In this document: positions 22,555 through 36,900 of the stretch, piece by piece
Position numbering within the stretch: position 1 is the first letter of the stretch
Layout: the number at the start of each line of letters is the position of its first letter
Origin: Elymus sibiricus
Lineage: Eukaryota > Streptophyta > Magnoliopsida > Poales > Poaceae
Length of the DNA stretch: 64,000 bases
Reading direction: 5' to 3'
NCBI GenBank assembly: GCA_039707655.1
Contig: CM077673.1
Location: 7,574,001-7,638,000, forward strand
Program-made: the position numbers and the translations under genes
Notes under the pieces: model-generated
The model's input: the letters and a program-made list of their open reading frames with translations, nothing else
What the model was told of the DNA's origin: nothing
Database searches by the model: none

Positions 22555-25027
22555 AGAAAAAACTAGCCGGGACACACAAAATCTGCTAGTTTTGGCGAGG
22601 TCCCCGTAACCGCACCCCGGGCTTCCCCGAACGTTCGGATGACCACAACTACCGAAAAACAGTGAATGATAGCATAGAAATCTGGTCAGAATGGACAAAA
22701 TCTGCGAGTTTTGGCGAGGTCCCCGTAAGCGGACCCTGGGGTTCCCCGAACATTTGGATCGCCCCGAGACCGAAAATCAATGAGTAATAGCATACAAAAC
22801 TGGCCGAAACGGAAAAAATCTGCGAGTTTTGGCGAGGTCCACGTAACCGCACCCCGGGCTTCCCCGAACGTTCGGACGACCACGACTACCAAAAACCAGT
22901 GAATAATAGCATAGAAAACTGGTAGGAATGGACCAAATCTGCGAGTTTTGGCCAGGTCCCCGTATGCGGACCCCGGGGTTCCCCGGACGTTTGGATCGCC
23001 CCGGGACCAAAATTAGTGAGTAATAGCAGAAAAAACTAGCCGGGACACACAAAATCTGCTAGTTTTGGCGAGGTCCCCGTAACCGCACCCCGGGCTTCCC
23101 CGAACGTTCGGATGACCACAACTACCGAAAAACAGTGAATGATAGCATAGAAATCTGGTCAGAATGGACAAAATCTGCGAGTTTTGGCGAGGTCCCCGTA
23201 AGCGGACCCTGGGGTTCCCCGAACATTTGGATCGCCCCGAGACCGAAAATCAATGAGTAATAGCATACAAAACTGGCCGAAACGGAAAAAATCTGCGAGT
23301 TTTGGCGAGGTCCACGTAACCGCACCCCGGGCTTCCCCGAACGTTCGGACGACCACGACTACCAAAAACCAGTGAATAATAGCATAGAAAACTGGTAGGA
23401 ATGGACCAAATCTGCGAGTTTTGGCCAGGTCCCCGTATGCGGACCCCGGGGTTCCCCGGACGTTTGGATCGCCCCGGGACCAAAATTAGTGAGTAATAGC
23501 ATAAAAAACTAGCCGGGACACACAAAATCTGCTAGTTTTGGCGAGGTCCCCGTAACCGCACCCCGGGCTTCCCCGAACGTTCGGATGACCACAACTACCG
23601 AAAAACAGTGAATGATAGCATAGAAATCTGGTCAGAATGGACAAAATCTGCGAGTTTTGGCGAGGTCCCCGTAAGCGGACCCTGGGGTTCCCCGAACATT
23701 TGGATCGCCCCGAGACCGAAAATCAATGAGTAATAGCATACAAAACTGGCCGAAACGGAAAAAATCTGCGAGTTTTGGCGAGGTCCACGTAACCGCACCC
23801 CGGGCTTCCCCGAACGTTCGGACGACCACGACTACCAAAAACCAGTGAATAATAGCATAGAAAACTGGTAGGAATGGACCAAATCTGCGAGTTTTGGCCA
23901 GGTCCCCGTATGCGGACCCCAGGGTTCCCCGGACGTTTGGATCGCCCCGGGACCAAAATTAGTGAGTAATAGCAGAAAAAACTAGCCGGGACACACAAAA
24001 TCTGCTAGTTTTGGCGAGGTCCCCGTAACCGCACCCCGGGCTTCCCCGAACGTTCGGATGACCACAACTACCGAAAAACAGTGAATGATAGCATAGAAAT
24101 CTGGTCAGAATGGACAAAATCTGCGAGTTTTGGCGAGGTCCCCGTAAGCGGACCCTGGGGTTCCCCGAACATTTGGATCGCCCCGAGACCGAAAATCAAT
24201 GAGTAATAGCATACAAAACTGGCCGAAACGGAAAAAATCTGCGAGTTTTGGCGAGGTCCACGTAACCGCACCCCGGGCTTCCCCGAACGTTCGGACGACC
24301 ACGACTACCAAAAACCAGTGAATAATAGCATAGAAAACTGGTAGGAATGGACCAAATCTGCGAGTTTTGGCCAGGTCCCCGTATGCGGACCCCGGGGTTC
24401 CCCGGACGTTTGGATCGCCCCGGGACCAAAATTAGTGAGTAATAGCATAAAAAACTAGCCGGGACACACAAAATCTGCTAGTTTTGGCGAGGTCCCCGTA
24501 ACCGCACCCCGGGCTTCCCCGAACGTTCGGATGACCACAACTACCGAAAAACAGTGAATGATAGCATAGAAATCTGGTCAGAATGGACAAAATCTGCGAG
24601 TTTTGGCGAGGTCCCCGTAAGCGGACCCTGGGGTTCCCCGAACATTTGGATCGCCCCGAGACCGAAAATCAATGAGTAATAGCATACAAAACTGGCCGAA
24701 ACGGAAAAAATCTGCGAGTTTTGGCGAGGTCCACGTAACCGCACCCCGGGCTTCCCCGAACGTTCGGACGACCACGACTACCAAAAACCAGTGAATAATA
24801 GCATAGAAAACTGGTAGGAATGGACCAAATCTGCGAGTTTTGGCCAGGTCCCCGTATGCGGACCCCAGGGTTCCCCGGACGTTTGGATCGCCCCGGGACC
24901 AAAATTAGTGAGTAATAGCATAGAAAACTGGCCGGGACACACAAAATCTGCTAGTTTTGGCGAGGTCCCCGTAACCGCACCCCGGGCTTCCCCGAACGTT
25001 CGGATGACCACAACTACCGAAAAACAG
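20298..25027 (+). repeat. Ten canonical HORs
   Basis: Ten 473-bp units with no net indel. The second carries the C-to-G change (20843). The region to about 22.55 kb repeats 16751 onward. C-monomer states alternate between CCGGGGTT and CCAGGGTT. Confidence 0.94.
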
Positions 25028-28000
25028 TGAATGATAGCATAGAAATCTGGTCAGAATGGACAAAATCTGCGAGTTTTGGCGAGGTCCCCGTAAGCGGACC
25101 CTGGGGTTCCCCGAACATTTGGATCGCCCCGAGACCGAAAATCAATGAGTAATAGCATACAAAACTGGCCGAAACGGAAAAAATCTGCGAGTTTTGGCGA
25201 GGTCCACGTAACCGCACCCCGGGCTTCCCCGAACGTTCGGACGACCACGACTACCAAAAACCAGTGAATAATAGCATAGAAAACTGGTAGGAATGGACCA
25301 AATCTGCGAGTTTTGGCCAGGTCCCCGTATGCGGACCCCAGGGTTCCCCGGACGTTTGGATCGCCCCGGGACCAAAATTAGTGAGTAATAGCAGAAAAAA
25401 CTAGCCGGGACACACAAAATCTGCTAGTTTTGGCGAGGTCCCCGTAACCGCACCCCGGGCTTCCCCGAACGTTTGGACGACCACGACTACCAAAAACCAG
25501 TGAATAATAGCATAGAAAACTGGTAGGAATGGACCAAATCTGCGAGTTTTGGCCAGGTCCCCGTATGCGGACCCCAGGGTTCCCCGGACGTTTGGATCGC
25601 CCCGGGACCAAAATTAGTGAGTAATAGCAAAAAAAACTAGCCGGGACACACAAAATCTTCTAGTTTTGGCGAGGTCCCCGTAACCGCACCCCGGGCTTCC
25701 CCGAACGTTCGGATGACCACAACTACCGAAAAACAGTGAATGATAGCATAGAAATCTGGTCAGAATGGACAAAATCTGCGAGTTTTGGCGAGGTCCCCGT
25801 AAGCGGACGCTGGGGTTCCCCGAACATTTGGATCGCCCCGAGACCGAAAATCAATGAGTAATAGCATACAAAACTGGCCGAAACGGAAAAAATCTGCGAG
25901 TTTTGGCGAGGTCCACGTAACCGCACCCCGGGCTTCCCCGAACGTTCGGACGACCACGACTACCAAAAACCAGTGAATAATAGCATAGAAAACTGGTAGG
26001 AATGGACCAAATCTGCGAGTTTTGGCCAGGTCCCCGTATGCGGACCCCGGGGTTCCCCGGACGTTTGGATCGCCCCGGGACCAAAATTAGTGAGTAATAG
26101 CATAAAAAACTAGCCGGGACACACAAAATCTGCTAGTTTTGGCGAGGTCCCCGTAACCGCACCCCGGGCTTCCCCGAACGTTCGGATGACCACAACTACC
26201 GAAAAACAGTGAATGATAGCATAGAAATCTGGTCAGAATGGACAAAATCTGCGAGTTTTGGCGAGGTCCCCGTAAGCGGACCCTGGGGTTCCCCGAACAT
26301 TTGGATCGCCCCGAGACCGAAAATCAATGAGTAATAGCATACAAAATTGGCCGAAACGGAAAAAATCTGCGAGTTTTGGCGAGGTCCACGTAACCGCACC
26401 CCGGGCTTCCCCGAACGTTCGGACGACCACGACTACCAAAAACCAGTGAATAATAGCATAGAAAACTGGTAGGAATGGACCAAATCTGCGAGTTTTGGCC
26501 AGGTCCCCGTATGCGGACCCCGGGGTTCCCCGGACGTTTGGATCGCCCCGGGACCAAAATTAGTGAGTAATAGCAAAAAAAACTAGCCGGGACACACAAA
26601 ATCTTCTAGTTTTGGCGAGGTCCCCGTAACCGCACCCCGGGCTTCCCCGAACGTTCGGATGACCACAACTACTGAAAAACAGTGAATGATAGCATAGAAA
26701 TCTGGTCAGAATGGACAAAATCTGCGAGTTTTGGCGAGGTCCCCGTAAGCGGACCCTGGGGTTCCCCGAACATTTGGATCGCCCCGAGACCGAAAATCAA
26801 TGAGTAATAGCATACAAAACTGGCCGAAACGGAAAAAATCTGCGAGTTTTGGCGAGGTCCACGTAACCGCACCCCGGGCTTCCCCGAACGTTCGGACGAC
26901 CACGACTACCAAAAACCAGTGAATAATAGCATAGAAAACTGGTAGGAATGGACCAAATCTGCGAGTTTTGGCCAGGTCCCCGTATGCGGACCCCGGGGTT
27001 CCCCGGACGTTTGGATCGCCCCGGGACCAAAATTAGTGAGTAATAGCATAAAAAACTAGCCGGGACACACAAAATCTGCTAGTTTTGGCGAGGTCCCCGT
27101 AACCGCACCCCGGGCTTCCCCGAACGTTCGGATGACCACAACTACCGAAAAACAGTGAATGATAGCATAGAAATCTGGTCAGAATGGACAAAATCTGCGA
27201 GTTTTGGCGAGGTCCCCGTAAGCGGACCCTGGGGTTCCCCGAACATTTGGATCGCCCCGAGACCGAAAATCAATGAGTAATAGCATACAAAACTGGCCGA
27301 AACGGAAAAAATCTGCGAGTTTTGGCGAGGTCCACGTAACCGCACCCCGGGCTTCCCCGAACGTTCGGACGACCACGACTACCAAAAACCAGTGAATAAT
27401 AGCATAGAAAACTGGTAGGAATGGACCAAATCTGCGAGTTTTGGCCAGGTCCCCGTATGCGGACCCCGGGGTTCCCCGGACGTTTGGATCGCCCCGGGAC
27501 CAAAATTAGTGAGTAATAGCAGAAAAAACTAGCCGGGACACACAAAATCTGCTAGTTTTGGCGAGGTCCCCGTAACCGCACCCCGGGCTTCCCCGAACGT
27601 TCGGATGACCACAACTACCGAAAAACAGTGAATGATAGCATAGAAATCTGGTCAGAATGGACAAAATCTGCGAGTTTTGGCGAGGTCCCCGTAAGCGGAC
27701 CCTGGGGTTCCCCGAACATTTGGATCGCCCCGAGACCGAAAATCAATGAGTAATAGCATACAAAACTGGCCGAAACGGAAAAAATCTGCGAGTTTTGGCG
27801 AGGTCCACGTAACCGCACCCCGGGCTTCCCCGAACGTTCGGACGACCACGACTACCAAAAACCAGTGAATAATAGCATAGAAAACTGGTAGGAATGGACC
27901 AAATCTGCGAGTTTTGGCCAGGTCCCCGTATGCGGACCCCGGGGTTCCCCGGACGTTTGGATCGCCCCGGGACCAAAATTAGTGAGTAATAGCATAAAAA

Positions 28001-29021
28001 ACTAGCCGGGACACACAAAATCTGCTAGTTTTGGCGAGGTCCCCGTAACCGCACCCCGGGCTTCCCCGAACGTTCGGATGACCACAACTACCGAAAAACA
28101 GTGAATGATAGCATAGAAATCTGGTCAGAATGGACAAAATCTGCGAGTTTTGGCGAGGTCCCCGTAAGCGGACCCTGGGGTTCCCCGAACATTTGGATCG
28201 CCCCGAGACCGAAAATCAATGAGTAATAGCATACAAAACTGGCCGAAACGGAAAAAATCTGCGAGTTTTGGCGAGGTCCACGTAACCGCACCCCGGGCTT
28301 CCCCGAACGTTCGGACGACCACGACTACCAAAAACCAGTGAATAATAGCATAGAAAACTGGTAGGAATGGACCAAATCTGCGAGTTTTGGCCAGGTCCCC
28401 GTATGCGGACCCCAGGGTTCCCCGGACGTTTGGATCGCCCCGGGACCAAAATTAGTGAGTAATAGCAGAAAAAACTAGCCGGGACACACAAAATCTGCTA
28501 GTTTTGGCGAGGTCCCCGTAACCGCACCCCGGGCTTCCCCGAACGTTCGGATGACCACAACTACCGAAAAACAGTGAATGATAGCATAGAAATCTGGTCA
28601 GAATGGACAAAATCTGCGAGTTTTGGCGAGGTCCCCGTAAGCGGACCCTGGGGTTCCCCGAACATTTGGATCGCCCCGAGACCGAAAATCAATGAGTAAT
28701 AGCATACAAAACTGGCCGAAACGGAAAAAATCTGCGAGTTTTGGCGAGGTCCACGTAACCGCACCCCGGGCTTCCCCGAACGTTCGGACGACCACGACTA
28801 CCAAAAACCAGTGAATAATAGCATAGAAAACTGGTAGGAATGGACCAAATCTGCGAGTTTTGGCCAGGTCCCCGTATGCGGACCCCGGGGTTCCCCGGAC
28901 GTTTGGATCGCCCCGGGACCAAAATTAGTGAGTAATAGCATAAAAAACTAGCCGGGACACACAAAATCTGCTAGTTTTGGCGAGGTCCCCGTAACCGCAC
29001 CCCGGGCTTCCCCGAACGTTT
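24056..29021 (+). repeat. 4,966-bp block (10.5 HORs), copy 1
   Basis: One hexamer and nine HORs plus edges. It ends at the T of GTTTGGATG (29021), which is a C in the unit just before the block (24055). C states and D subtypes match the next copy in all units. Confidence 0.85.
25028..25736 (+). repeat. Hexameric HOR variant 5 (709 bp)
   Basis: A-B-C-D/B-C-D with the chimera at 25382-25500 (CAGAAAAAACTAG start). The last D is the CAAAAAAAACTAG plus CTTCTAG subtype, as in the second hexamer. It is followed by an A with the C-to-G change (25809). Confidence 0.93.
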
Positions 29022-29993
29022 GGATGACCACAACTACCGAAAAACAGTGAATGATAGCATAGAAATCTGGTCAGAATGGACAAAATCTGCGAGTTTTGGC
29101 GAGGTCCCCGTAAGCGGACCCTGGGGTTCCCCGAACATTTGGATCGCCCCGAGACCGAAAATCAATGAGTAATAGCATACAAAACTGGCCGAAACGGAAA
29201 AAATCTGCGAGTTTTGGCGAGGTCCACGTAACCGCACCCCGGGCTTCCCCGAACGTTCGGACGACCACGACTACCAAAAACCAGTGAATAATAGCATAGA
29301 AAACTGGTAGGAATGGACCAAATCTGCGAGTTTTGGCCAGGTCCCCGTATGCGGACCCCGGGGTTCCCCGGACGTTTGGATCGCCCCGGGACCAAAATTA
29401 GTGAGTAATAGCATAAAAAACTAGCCGGGACACACAAAATCTGCTAGTTTTGGCGAGGTCCCCGTAACCGCACCCCGGGCTTCCCCGAACGTTCGGATGA
29501 CCACAACTACCGAAAAACAGTGAATGATAGCATAGAAATCTGGTCAGAATGGACAAAATCTGCGAGTTTTGGCGAGGTCCCCGTAAGCGGACCCTGGGGT
29601 TCCCCGAACATTTGGATCGCCCCGAGACCGAAAATCAATGAGTAATAGCATACAAAACTGGCCGAAACGGAAAAAATCTGCGAGTTTTGGCGAGGTCCAC
29701 GTAACCGCACCCCGGGCTTCCCCGAACGTTCGGACGACCACGACTACCAAAAACCAGTGAATAATAGCATAGAAAACTGGTAGGAATGGACCAAATCTGC
29801 GAGTTTTGGCCAGGTCCCCGTATGCGGACCCCAGGGTTCCCCGGACGTTTGGATCGCCCCGGGACCAAAATTAGTGAGTAATAGCATAGAAAACTGGCCG
29901 GGACACACAAAATCTGCTAGTTTTGGCGAGGTCCCCGTAACCGCACCCCGGGCTTCCCCGAACGTTCGGATGACCACAACTACCGAAAAACAG
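25737..29993 (+). repeat. Nine canonical HORs
   Basis: Nine 473-bp units. Markers include AAAATTGG in the B monomer near 26346, ACTACTG at 26673 and GTTTGGATG at 29021. All three recur about 4,961 bp downstream. Confidence 0.94.
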
Positions 29994-32900
29994 TGAATGA
30001 TAGCATAGAAATCTGGTCAGAATGGACAAAATCTGCGAGTTTTGGCGAGGTCCCCGTAAGCGGACCCTGGGGTTCCCCGAACATTTGGATCGCCCCGAGA
30101 CCGAAAATCAATGAGTAATAGCATACAAAACTGGCCGAAACGGAAAAAATCTGCGAGTTTTGGCGAGGTCCACGTAACCGCACCCCGGGCTTCCCCGAAC
30201 GTTCGGACGACCACGACTACCAAAAACCAGTGAATAATAGCATAGAAAACTGGTAGGAATGGACCAAATCTGCGAGTTTTGGCCAGGTCCCCGTATGCGG
30301 ACCCAGGGTTCCCCGGACGTTTGGATCGCCCCGGACCAAAATTAGTGAGTAATAGCAGAAAAAACTAGCCGGGACACACAAAATCTGCTAGTTTTGGCGA
30401 GGTCCCGTAACCGCACCCGGGCTTCCCCGAACGTTTGGACGACCACGACTACCAAAAACCAGTGAATAATAGCATAGAAAACTGGTAGGAATGGACCAAA
30501 TCTGCGAGTTTTGGCCAGGTCCCCGTATGCGGACCCCAGGGTTCCCCGGACGTTTGGATCGCCCCGGGACCAAAATTAGTGAGTAATAGCAAAAAAAACT
30601 AGCCGGGACACACAAAATCTTCTAGTTTTGGCGAGGTCCCCGTAACCGCACCCCGGGCTTCCCCGAACGTTCGGATGACCACAACTACCGAAAAACAGTG
30701 AATGATAGCATAGAAATCTGGTCAGAATGGACAAAATCTGCGAGTTTTGGCGAGGTCCCCGTAAGCGGACGCTGGGGTTCCCCGAACATTTGGATCGCCC
30801 CGAGACCGAAAATCAATGAGTAATAGCATACAAAACTGGCCGAAACGGAAAAAATCTGCGAGTTTTGGCGAGGTCCACGTAACCGCACCCCGGGCTTCCC
30901 CGAACGTTCGGACGACCACGACTACCAAAAACCAGTGAATAATAGCATAGAAAACTGGTAGGAATGGACCAAATCTGCGAGTTTTGGCCAGGTCCCCGTA
31001 TGCGGACCCCGGGGTTCCCCGGACGTTTGGATCGCCCCGGGACCAAAATTAGTGAGTAATAGCATAAAAAACTAGCCGGGACACACAAAATCTGCTAGTT
31101 TTGGCGAGGTCCCCGTAACCGCACCCCGGGCTTCCCCGAACGTTCGGATGACCACAACTACCGAAAAACAGTGAATGATAGCATAGAAATCTGGTCAGAA
31201 TGGACAAAATCTGCGAGTTTTGGCGAGGTCCCCGTAAGCGGACCCTGGGGTTCCCCGAACATTTGGATCGCCCCGAGACCGAAAATCAATGAGTAATAGC
31301 ATACAAAATTGGCCGAAACGGAAAAAATCTGCGAGTTTTGGCGAGGTCCACGTAACCGCACCCCGGGCTTCCCCGAACGTTCGGACGACCACGACTACCA
31401 AAAACCAGTGAATAATAGCATAGAAAACTGGTAGGAATGGACCAAATCTGCGAGTTTTGGCCAGGTCCCCGTATGCGGACCCCGGGGTTCCCCGGACGTT
31501 TGGATCGCCCCGGGACCAAAATTAGTGAGTAATAGCAAAAAAACTAGCCGGGACACACAAAATCTTCTAGTTTTGGCGAGGTCCCCGTAACCGCACCCCG
31601 GGCTTCCCCGAACGTTCGGATGACCACAACTACTGAAAAACAGTGAATGATAGCATAGAAATCTGGTCAGAATGGACAAAATCTGCGAGTTTTGGCGAGG
31701 TCCCCGTAAGCGGACCCTGGGGTTCCCCGAACATTTGGATCGCCCCGAGACCGAAAATCAATGAGTAATAGCATACAAAACTGGCCGAAACGGAAAAAAT
31801 CTGCGAGTTTTGGCGAGGTCCACGTAACCGCACCCCGGGCTTCCCCGAACGTTCGGACGACCACGACTACCAAAAACCAGTGAATAATAGCATAGAAAAC
31901 TGGTAGGAATGGACCAAATCTGCGAGTTTTGGCCAGGTCCCCGTATGCGGACCCCGGGGTTCCCCGGACGTTTGGATCGCCCCGGGACCAAAATTAGTGA
32001 GTAATAGCATAAAAAACTAGCCGGGACACACAAAATCTGCTAGTTTTGGCGAGGTCCCCGTAACCGCACCCCGGGCTTCCCCGAACGTTCGGATGACCAC
32101 AACTACCGAAAAACAGTGAATGATAGCATAGAAATCTGGTCAGAATGGACAAAATCTGCGAGTTTTGGCGAGGTCCCCGTAAGCGGACCCTGGGGTTCCC
32201 CGAACATTTGGATCGCCCCGAGACCGAAAATCAATGAGTAATAGCATACAAAACTGGCCGAAACGGAAAAAATCTGCGAGTTTTGGCGAGGTCCACGTAA
32301 CCGCACCCCGGGCTTCCCCGAACGTTCGGACGACCACGACTACCAAAAACCAGTGAATAATAGCATAGAAAACTGGTAGGAATGGACCAAATCTGCGAGT
32401 TTTGGCCAGGTCCCCGTATGCGTACCCCGGGGTTCCCCGGACGTTTGGATCGCCCCGGGACCAAAATTAGTGAGTAATAGCAGAAAAAACTAGCCGGGAC
32501 ACACAAAATCTGCTAGTTTTGGCGAGGTCCCCGTAACCGCACCCCGGGCTTCCCCGAACGTTCGGATGACCACAACTACCGAAAAACAGTGAATGATAGC
32601 ATAGAAATCTGGTCAGAATGGACAAAATCTGCGAGTTTTGGCGAGGTCCCCGTAAGCGGACCCTGGGGTTCCCCGAACATTTGGATCGCCCCGAGACCGA
32701 AAATCAATGAGTAATAGCATACAAAACTGGCCGAAACGGAAAAAATCTGCGAGTTTTGGCGAGGTCCACGTAACCGCACCCCGGGCTTCCCCGAACGTTC
32801 GGACGACCACGACTACCAAAAACCAGTGAATAATAGCATAGAAAACTGGTAGGAATGGACCAAATCTGCGAGTTTTGGCCAGGTCCCCGTATGCGGACCC

Positions 32901-33982
32901 CGGGGTTCCCCGGACGTTTGGATCGCCCCGGGACCAAAATTAGTGAGTAATAGCATAAAAAACTAGCCGGGACACACAAAATCTGCTAGTTTTGGCGAGG
33001 TCCCCGTAACCGCACCCCGGGCTTCCCCGAACGTTCGGATGACCACAACTACCGAAAAACAGTGAATGATAGCATAGAAATCTGGTCAGAATGGACAAAA
33101 TCTGCGAGTTTTGGCGAGGTCCCCGTAAGCGGACCCTGGGGTTCCCCGAACATTTGGATCGCCCCGAGACCGAAAATCAATGAGTAATAGCATACAAAAC
33201 TGGCCGAAACGGAAAAAATCTGCGAGTTTTGGCGAGGTCCACGTAACCGCACCCCGGGCTTCCCCGAACGTTCGGACGACCACGACTACCAAAAACCAGT
33301 GAATAATAGCATAGAAAACTGGTAGGAATGGACCAAATCTGCGAGTTTTGGCCAGGTCCCCGTATGCGGACCCCAGGGTTCCCCGGACGTTTGGATCGCC
33401 CCGGGACCAAAATTAGTGAGTAATAGCAGAAAAAACTAGCCGGGACACACAAAATCTGCTAGTTTTGGCGAGGTCCCCGTAACCGCACCCCGGGCTTCCC
33501 CGAACGTTCGGATGACCACAACTACCGAAAAACAGTGAATGATAGCATAGAAATCTGGTCAGAATGGACAAAATCTGCGAGTTTTGGCGAGGTCCCCGTA
33601 AGCGGACCCTGGGGTTCCCCGAACATTTGGATCGCCCCGAGACCGAAAATCAATGAGTAATAGCATACAAAACTGGCCGAAACGGAAAAAATCTGCGAGT
33701 TTTGGCGAGGTCCACGTAACCGCACCCCGGGCTTCCCCGAACGTTCGGACGACCACGACTACCAAAAACCAGTGAATAATAGCATAGAAAACTGGTAGGA
33801 ATGGACCAAATCTGCGAGTTTTGGCCAGGTCCCCGTATGCGGACCCCGGGGTTCCCCGGACGTTTGGATCGCCCCGGGACCAAAATTAGTGAGTAATAGC
33901 ATAAAAAACTAGCCGGGACACACAAAATCTGCTAGTTTTGGCGAGGTCCCCGTAACCGCACCCCGGGCTTCCCCGAACGTTT
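29022..33982 (+). repeat. 4,966-bp block, copy 2 (4,961 bp)
   Basis: The direct tandem copy. It is shorter by five bases because of the four G/C-run losses at 30302-30420 and one A loss near 31540. It ends with the same GTTTGGATG variant at 33982. The T at 32423 is private to this copy. Confidence 0.85.
29994..30698 (+). repeat. Hexameric HOR variant 6 (705 bp, four 1-base deletions)
   Basis: Same A-B-C-D/B-C-D order as the other hexamers, but four single-base losses shorten it by 4 bp. All lie between about 30302 and 30420 and each falls in a C or G run: ACCCAGG for ACCCCAGG, CCCCGGACC for CCCCGGGACC, GGTCCCGT for GGTCCCCGT, and CACCCGGG for CACCCCGGG. No other copy has them. They may be real, or a local consensus error in the assembly. 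Confidence 0.9.
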
Positions 33983-36900
33983 GGATGACCACAACTACCG
34001 AAAAACAGTGAATGATAGCATAGAAATCTGGTCAGAATGGACAAAATCTGCGAGTTTTGGCGAGGTCCCCGTAAGCGGACCCTGGGGTTCCCCGAACATT
34101 TGGATCGCCCCGAGACCGAAAATCAATGAGTAATAGCATACAAAACTGGCCGAAACGGAAAAAATCTGCGAGTTTTGGCGAGGTCCACGTAACCGCACCC
34201 CGGGCTTCCCCGAACGTTCGGACGACCACGACTACCAAAAACCAGTGAATAATAGCATAGAAAACTGGTAGGAATGGACCAAATCTGCGAGTTTTGGCCA
34301 GGTCCCCGTATGCGGACCCCAGGGTTCCCCGGACGTTTGGATCGCCCCGGGACCAAAATTAGTGAGTAATAGCATAGAAAACTGGCCGGGACACACAAAA
34401 TCTGCTAGTTTTGGCGAGGTCCCCGTAACCGCACCCCGGGCTTCCCCGAACGTTCGGATGACCACAACTACCGAAAAACAGTGAATGATAGCATAGAAAT
34501 CTGGTCAGAATGGACAAAATCTGCGAGTTTTGGCGAGGTCCCCGTAAGCGGACCCTGGGGTTCCCCGAACATTTGGATCGCCCCGAGACCGAAAATCAAT
34601 GAGTAATAGCATACAAAACTGGCCGAAACGGAAAAAATCTGCGAGTTTTGGCGAGGTCCACGTAACCGCACCCCGGGCTTCCCCGAACGTTCGGACGACC
34701 ACGACTACCAAAAACCAGTGAATAATAGCATAGAAAACTGGTAGGAATGGACCAAATCTGCGAGTTTTGGCCAGGTCCCCGTATGCGGACCCCGGGGTTC
34801 CCCGGACGTTTGGATCGCCCCGGGACCAAAATTAGTGAGTAATAGCATAAAAAACTAGCCGGGACACACAAAATCTGCTAGTTTTGGCGAGGTCCCCGTA
34901 ACCGCACCCCGGGCTTCCCCGAACGTTCGGATGACCACAACTACCGAAAAACAGTGAATGATAGCATAGAAATCTGGTCAGAATGGACAAAATCTGCGAG
35001 TTTTGGCGAGGTCCCCGTAAGCGGACCCTGGGGTTCCCCGAACATTTGGATCGCCCCGAGACCGAAAATCAATGAGTAATAGCATACAAAATTGGCCGAA
35101 ACGGAAAAAATCTGCGAGTTTTGGCGAGGTCCACGTAACCGCACCCCGGGCTTCCCCGAACGTTCGGACGACCACGACTACCAAAAACCAGTGAATAATA
35201 GCATAGAAAACTGGTAGGAATGGACCAAATCTGCGAGTTTTGGCCAGGTCCCCGTATGCGGACCCCGGGGTTCCCCGGACGTTTGGATCGCCCCGGGACC
35301 AAAATTAGTGAGTAATAGCAAAAAAACTAGCCGGGACACACAAAATCTTCTAGTTTTGGCGAGGTCCCCGTAACCGCACCCCGGGCTTCCCCGAACGTTC
35401 GGATGACCACAACTACTGAAAAACAGTGAATGATAGCATAGAAATCTGGTCAGAATGGACAAAATCTGCGAGTTTTGGCGAGGTCCCCGTAAGCGGACCC
35501 TGGGGTTCCCCGAACATTTGGATCGCCCCGAGACCGAAAATCAATGAGTAATAGCATACAAAACTGGCCGAAACGGAAAAAATCTGCGAGTTTTGGCGAG
35601 GTCCACGTAACCGCACCCCGGGCTTCCCCGAACGTTCGGACGACCACGACTACCAAAAACCAGTGAATAATAGCATAGAAAACTGGTAGGAATGGACCAA
35701 ATCTGCGAGTTTTGGCCAGGTCCCCGTATGCGGACCCCGGGGTTCCCCGGACGTTTGGATCGCCCCGGGACCAAAATTAGTGAGTAATAGCATAAAAAAC
35801 TAGCCGGGACACACAAAATCTGCTAGTTTTGGCGAGGTCCCCGTAACCGCACCCCGGGCTTCCCCGAACGTTCGGATGACCACAACTACCGAAAAACAGT
35901 GAATGATAGCATAGAAATCTGGTCAGAATGGACAAAATCTGCGAGTTTTGGCGAGGTCCCCGTAAGCGGACCCTGGGGTTCCCCGAACATTTGGATCGCC
36001 CCGAGACCGAAAATCAATGAGTAATAGCATACAAAACTGGCCGAAACGGAAAAAATCTGCGAGTTTTGGCGAGGTCCACGTAACCGCACCCCGGGCTTCC
36101 CCGAACGTTCGGACGACCACGACTACCAAAAACCAGTGAATAATAGCATAGAAAACTGGTAGGAATGGACCAAATCTGCGAGTTTTGGCCAGGTCCCCGT
36201 ATGCGGACCCCAGGGTTCCCCGGACGTTTGGATCGCCCCGGGACCAAAATTAGTGAGTAATAGCATAGAAAACTGGCCGGGACACACAAAATCTGCTAGT
36301 TTTGGCGAGGTCCCCGTAACCGCACCCCGGGCTTCCCCGAACGTTCGGATGACCACAACTACCGAAAAACAGTGAATGATAGCATAGAAATCTGGTCAGA
36401 ATGGACAAAATCTGCGAGTTTTGGCGAGGTCCCCGTAAGCGGACCCTGGGGTTCCCCGAACATTTGGATCGCCCCGAGACCGAAAATCAATGAGTAATAG
36501 CATACAAAACTGGCCGAAACGGAAAAAATCTGCGAGTTTTGGCGAGGTCCACGTAACCGCACCCCGGGCTTCCCCGAACGTTCGGACGACCACGACTACC
36601 AAAAACCAGTGAATAATAGCATAGAAAACTGGTAGGAATGGACCAAATCTGCGAGTTTTGGCCAGGTCCCCGTATGCGGACCCCAGGGTTCCCCGGACGT
36701 TTGGATCGCCCCGGGACCAAAATTAGTGAGTAATAGCATAAAAAACTAGCCGGGACACACAAAATCTGCTAGTTTTGGCGAGGTCCCCGTAACCGCACCC
36801 CGGGCTTCCCCGAACGTTCGGATGACCACAACTACCGAAAAACAGTGAATGATAGCATAGAAATCTGGTCAGAATGGACAAAATCTGCGAGTTTTGGCGA

